From: Bradyrhizobium forestalis
GTDB lineage: Bacteria > Pseudomonadota > Alphaproteobacteria > Rhizobiales > Xanthobacteraceae
Assembly (NCBI RefSeq): GCF_002795245.1
Contig: NZ_PGVG01000038.1
Location: forward strand, 1 to 64,000
Length of the DNA stretch: 64,000 nt
Reading direction: 5' to 3'
Shown here: in pieces, positions 61,645 through 64,000 of the stretch
Position numbering within the stretch: the first letter of the stretch is position 1
Layout: each line of letters starts with the position of its first letter
Translations under genes and position numbers: made by a program
Notes under the pieces: model-generated
What the model was told of the DNA's origin: nothing
Seen by the model: the letters and a program-made list of their open reading frames with translations, nothing else
The model's database searches: none

Positions 61645-61845
61645 ATGGCTAAAGGTACGGTCAAGTGGTTCAACCCGACGAAGGGTTATGGATTTATCCA
61701 GCCTGCGTCGGGTGGCAAGGATGTGTTCGTGCATATCTCGGCAGTGCAGAAGGCCGGTCTGTCCACCCTGAACGAGGGACAGACGGTGGAATACGAAGAG
61801 ATCGCAAACCGGGGCAAGACCTCCGCGGAGAACCTCAAAGTATAA
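61645..61845 (+). CDS. cspA: Cold-shock protein, CspA family
   Basis: 66 aa, ATG 61645. RNP1 GYGFIQPA and RNP2 VFVHISAV with TVKWFNPTKG at the start are classic for the CSD fold. It binds single-stranded RNA and DNA as an RNA chaperone. The preceding ~200 bp is gene-free and may hold the usual long structured 5' leader. GGAGAAAG is the ribosome site. The hairpin at 61867-61886 follows. Confidence 0.95.
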   Translation: MAKGTVKWFNPTKGYGFIQPASGGKDVFVHISAVQKAGLSTLNEGQTVEYEEIANRGKTSAENLKV

Positions 61846-61866
61846 GCCCGCGCCAGCCTTTGCTGC

Positions 61867-61886
61867 CTCCCGGATCGCTCCGGGAG
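61867..61886 (+). terminator. Terminator-like hairpin after cspA
   Basis: CTCCCGGA-TCGC-TCCGGGAG, 8-bp perfect stem with a 4-nt loop, 21 bp after the stop codon, followed by an AT-rich stretch (AAGAAAATTT) but no strong U-run. Confidence 0.6.
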
Positions 61887-62015
61887 CGGGCCAAGAAAAT
61901 TTAAGAAGACGGCCGGTGCATTCGACGACAGGCGTTGCGATTGCACAAGGATAGCTATTTTTCCTGCGAAGACCGCTTATCAAACCACAGCAATGACAAT
62001 CGCGACAGCACTTCG

Positions 62016-62477
62016 CTAACCCACCGGCAACGGTGCGTCGCGCTTGATCTCCTCCATCACCGCATAGGTCCGCGTCTCGCGCACGCCCGGCATCGACAGC
62101 AGGGTCTCGCCGAGGAAGCGTCGATAGGCGGCCATGTCCGCAAGCCGCGCCTTCACAAGATAATCGAAGCCGCCGGCAACCATGTGACACTCCAGCACCT
62201 CGGGCGCGAGCTTCACCGCGCGCGCAAAGCGCTCGAAATTGTCGGGCGTGGTCTTGTCGAGCAGCACCTCGACGAACACCAATAGACCGAGACCAAGCCG
62301 GTGCGGGTTGAGCCGCGCGCCATAGCCTTCGACAAAACCCTCGCGCTGCAAGCGCTTCAACCGTTCGCCGATCGAGGTCGGCGACAGCCCGATGCGCTCG
62401 GCGAGCTCGACATTGGCGATGCGCCCATCCTCCTGCAAAATCGAGAGGATTTTCCGGTCGATGCGATCAAGTTCCAT
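62016..62477 (-). CDS. putR: Lrp/AsnC-family regulator PutR
   Basis: 153 aa. N-terminal wHTH (MELDRIDRKILSILQEDGRI; NVELAERIGLSPTSIGERLK) and C-terminal RAM domain (VFVEVLLDKTTPDNFERFAR; CHMVAGGFDYLVKARLADMA). The sequence and its position divergent from putA match the PutR activators of proline catabolism. The gap to putA is 116 bp and would hold its binding sites. Confidence 0.9.
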   Translation of the reverse strand: MELDRIDRKILSILQEDGRIANVELAERIGLSPTSIGERLKRLQREGFVEGYGARLNPHRLGLGLLVFVEVLLDKTTPDNFERFARAVKLAPEVLECHMVAGGFDYLVKARLADMAAYRRFLGETLLSMPGVRETRTYAVMEEIKRDAPLPVG

Positions 62478-62593
62478 ATCTTACGAGGCCGAATGGCGAA
62501 TGATCTTCATTTTCTAAGGCAAACGTGCAAAAATGTCTATCGAACTACGGTCACGCGGGCCTTATCCTGAATATATCAGCCACAGGACGCGCC

Positions 62594-64000
62594 ATGCCGA
62601 ATATCCAACCGCCGTTCTCCGCCCCCTATGCGCCCGATGATGCCGAGATTGCTGCGCGCCTGTTGCCATCGGCCCATCTGAGCCCGCCGCAGGAGGCGCG
62701 GATCGACCGCACTGCGACGCGGCTGATCGAGGCGATCCGCAAGCGCGACGATCGTCTCGGCGGGGTCGAGGACATGCTGCGGGAGTTTGCGCTGTCGACG
62801 AAGGAGGGCCTCGCCCTGATGGTGCTGGCGGAAGCGCTGCTGCGCGTGCCTGATGCCCGCACCGCCGACCAGTTCATCGAGGACAAGCTCGGCGCGGGCG
62901 ACTTCATCCATCACGAGACCAAGTCCACCGCCTTCCTGGTCAACGCTTCGGCCTGGGCGCTCGGCGTGTCGGCGCGCGTGATCCAGCCCGGCGAGACGCC
63001 CGACGGCACCATCGGCCGGCTGGTGAAGCGGCTCGGCGCGCCGGCGGTGCGCACCGCCACGCGCCAGGCGATGCGGCTGATGGGCAATCATTTCGTGCTG
63101 GGGGAGACCATCGAGCAGGCGCTGGAGCGGGTCCGGCCGGGCTCGGGCCAGAAGTCGCGCTATTCCTTCGACATGCTCGGCGAAGGCGCGCGCACGGCGG
63201 CCGACGCGAAGCGCTACTTCGACGCCTATGCCAGCGCGATCGACACGATCGGCAAAGCTGCGGGTCATCATCCCCTGCCCGATCGACCGGGCATCTCGGT
63301 CAAACTTTCGGCGCTGCATCCGCGCTTCGAGGCGATCAGCCGCGATCGCGTGATGCGCGAACTGGTGCCGCAACTGCTGGATCTCGCGCAGCGCGCCAAG
63401 GCCTACGACCTGAACTTCACCGTCGACGCCGAGGAGGCCGACCGACTGGAGCTGTCGCTCGACGTGATCGCGGCAACGCTCGCCGATGCCTCACTTGCCG
63501 GTTGGGACGGATTTGGCCTGGCGATCCAGGCCTATCAGAAGCGCGCCAGCGCCGTGATCGACTATGTCGATGCGCTTGCCCGCGCGCATGACCGCAAGCT
63601 GATGGTGCGGCTGGTCAAGGGCGCCTATTGGGACACCGAGATCAAGCGCGCGCAGGAGCGCGGGCTGGACGGCTATCCCGTGTTCACGCGCAAGGCGATG
63701 ACGGATCTGAACTTCGTCACCTGCGCGGCGAAGTTGCTCGGCTTGCGGCCGCGCATCTTCCCGCAATTCGCCACCCACAACGCGCTGACGGTCGCGACCG
63801 TGCTTGAGCTCGCAGCCGGCAGCGGCGGCTTCGAATTCCAGCGCCTGCACGGCATGGGCGAGGCGCTGTACGAGCAGCTTGCCAAGGACCACTCTGACAT
63901 CGCCCACCGCACCTATGCGCCGGTCGGCAGCCATCGCGACCTGCTCGCCTATCTGGTGCGACGGCTGCTGGAGAACGGCGCCAACTCGTCCTTCGTGGCG
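62594..64000 (+). CDS. putA: Bifunctional proline dehydrogenase/P5C dehydrogenase PutA, 5' part
   Basis: 469 codons are inside the window and the gene runs off the right edge. ATG 62594 gives MPNIQPPFSAPYAPDDAEIA. Recognisable PRODH-domain strings include GRLVKRLGAPAVRTATRQAM, GHHPLPDRPGISVKLSALHP, AKAYDLNFTVDAEEADRLEL, LMVRLVKGAYWDTEIKRAQE and FPQFATHNALTVATVLELAA, with the FAD-binding barrel. PutA oxidises proline to glutamate in two steps, the P5C dehydrogenase domain lying beyond the edge. It is divergent from putR. Confidence 0.95.
   Translation, partial: MPNIQPPFSAPYAPDDAEIAARLLPSAHLSPPQEARIDRTATRLIEAIRKRDDRLGGVEDMLREFALSTKEGLALMVLAEALLRVPDARTADQFIEDKLGAGDFIHHETKSTAFLVNASAWALGVSARVIQPGETPDGTIGRLVKRLGAPAVRTATRQAMRLMGNHFVLGETIEQALERVRPGSGQKSRYSFDMLGEGARTAADAKRYFDAYASAIDTIGKAAGHHPLPDRPGISVKLSALHPRFEAISRDRVMRELVPQLLDLAQRAKAYDLNFTVDAEEADRLELSLDVIAATLADASLAGWDGFGLAIQAYQKRASAVIDYVDALARAHDRKLMVRLVKGAYWDTEIKRAQERGLDGYPVFTRKAMTDLNFVTCAAKLLGLRPRIFPQFATHNALTVATVLELAAGSGGFEFQRLHGMGEALYEQLAKDHSDIAHRTYAPVGSHRDLLAYLVRRLLENGANSSFVA

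Overview
The window is a high-GC chromosomal segment that reads as a Bradyrhizobium-like alphaproteobacterium. The evidence is the combination of ChpT and CheA, an EipA-type DUF1134 protein, a small DUF3551 secreted protein, a SAM-cyclase-TPR giant protein, a PutR/PutA pair, and several families of GC-rich palindromic intergenic repeats with CTCCCGCTTGCGGGAG or CATCCTTCGAGACGC cores. This assignment comes from gene content and repeat style, not from a database search.

Layout. 1-4.7 kb: partial cheA, chpT, cysQ, a YHS-domain protein, an EipA-like protein and a membrane-anchored coiled-coil protein. 4.8-8.05 kb: an intact tRNA-Val(CAC), a decayed second tRNA-Val and a lower-GC cassette flanked by two diverged direct repeats of about 150 bp. 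The cassette holds a same-strand run of HTH protein, tRNA-like gene with a 29-nt enlargement of the anticodon loop, Abi_C protein with a HEPN-type RNase motif, and nucleotide-cyclase-like protein. This run is the best candidate for an undescribed (defence-like) system. 8.1-13.3 kb: a type I secretion unit (HlyD, ABC exporter, RTX/PhoX-like substrate). 13.7-22.3 kb: universal stress protein, multi-GAF histidine kinase, SDR, DedA-like protein, GreA-family factor and small secreted proteins. 23-30.8 kb: SAM-cyclase-AAA-TPR protein, ABC substrate-binding protein, a PD-(D/E)XK-like protein, a TPP enzyme and an L,D-transpeptidase.

31-44 kb: DUF2927 protein, a decayed gene tail, a methyltransferase, a threonine-synthase-like PLP enzyme, the uracil-catabolism genes urc1-urc4-upp, DUF898 plus M48 protease, and tandem cytochromes P450. 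44-50 kb: a LysR regulator diverging from an acyl-CoA dehydrogenase, CoA-transferase and dehydratase operon, followed by a benzoylformate-decarboxylase-like enzyme. 50-57.5 kb: SDR/MarR divergent pair around a 10-bp-arm palindrome, another SDR, TrhA, YcjX-YcjF and a GT39-family membrane glycosyltransferase. 57.8-64 kb: a ferredoxin-containing membrane adenylate cyclase, sulfite dehydrogenase SorAB, a cold-shock protein, PutR and the 5' part of putA.

Palindromic repeat families (called R1 to R5 below) fill most gene-free gaps from 30 to 60 kb. One copy sits inside the urc operon, and another supplies the C-terminal codons of the glycosyltransferase gene. Functional links that hold up by gene order are SorA-SorB, YcjX-YcjF, PutR-PutA, Urc1-Urc4-Upp, the T1SS trio, and the CoA-ester operon with its LysR.
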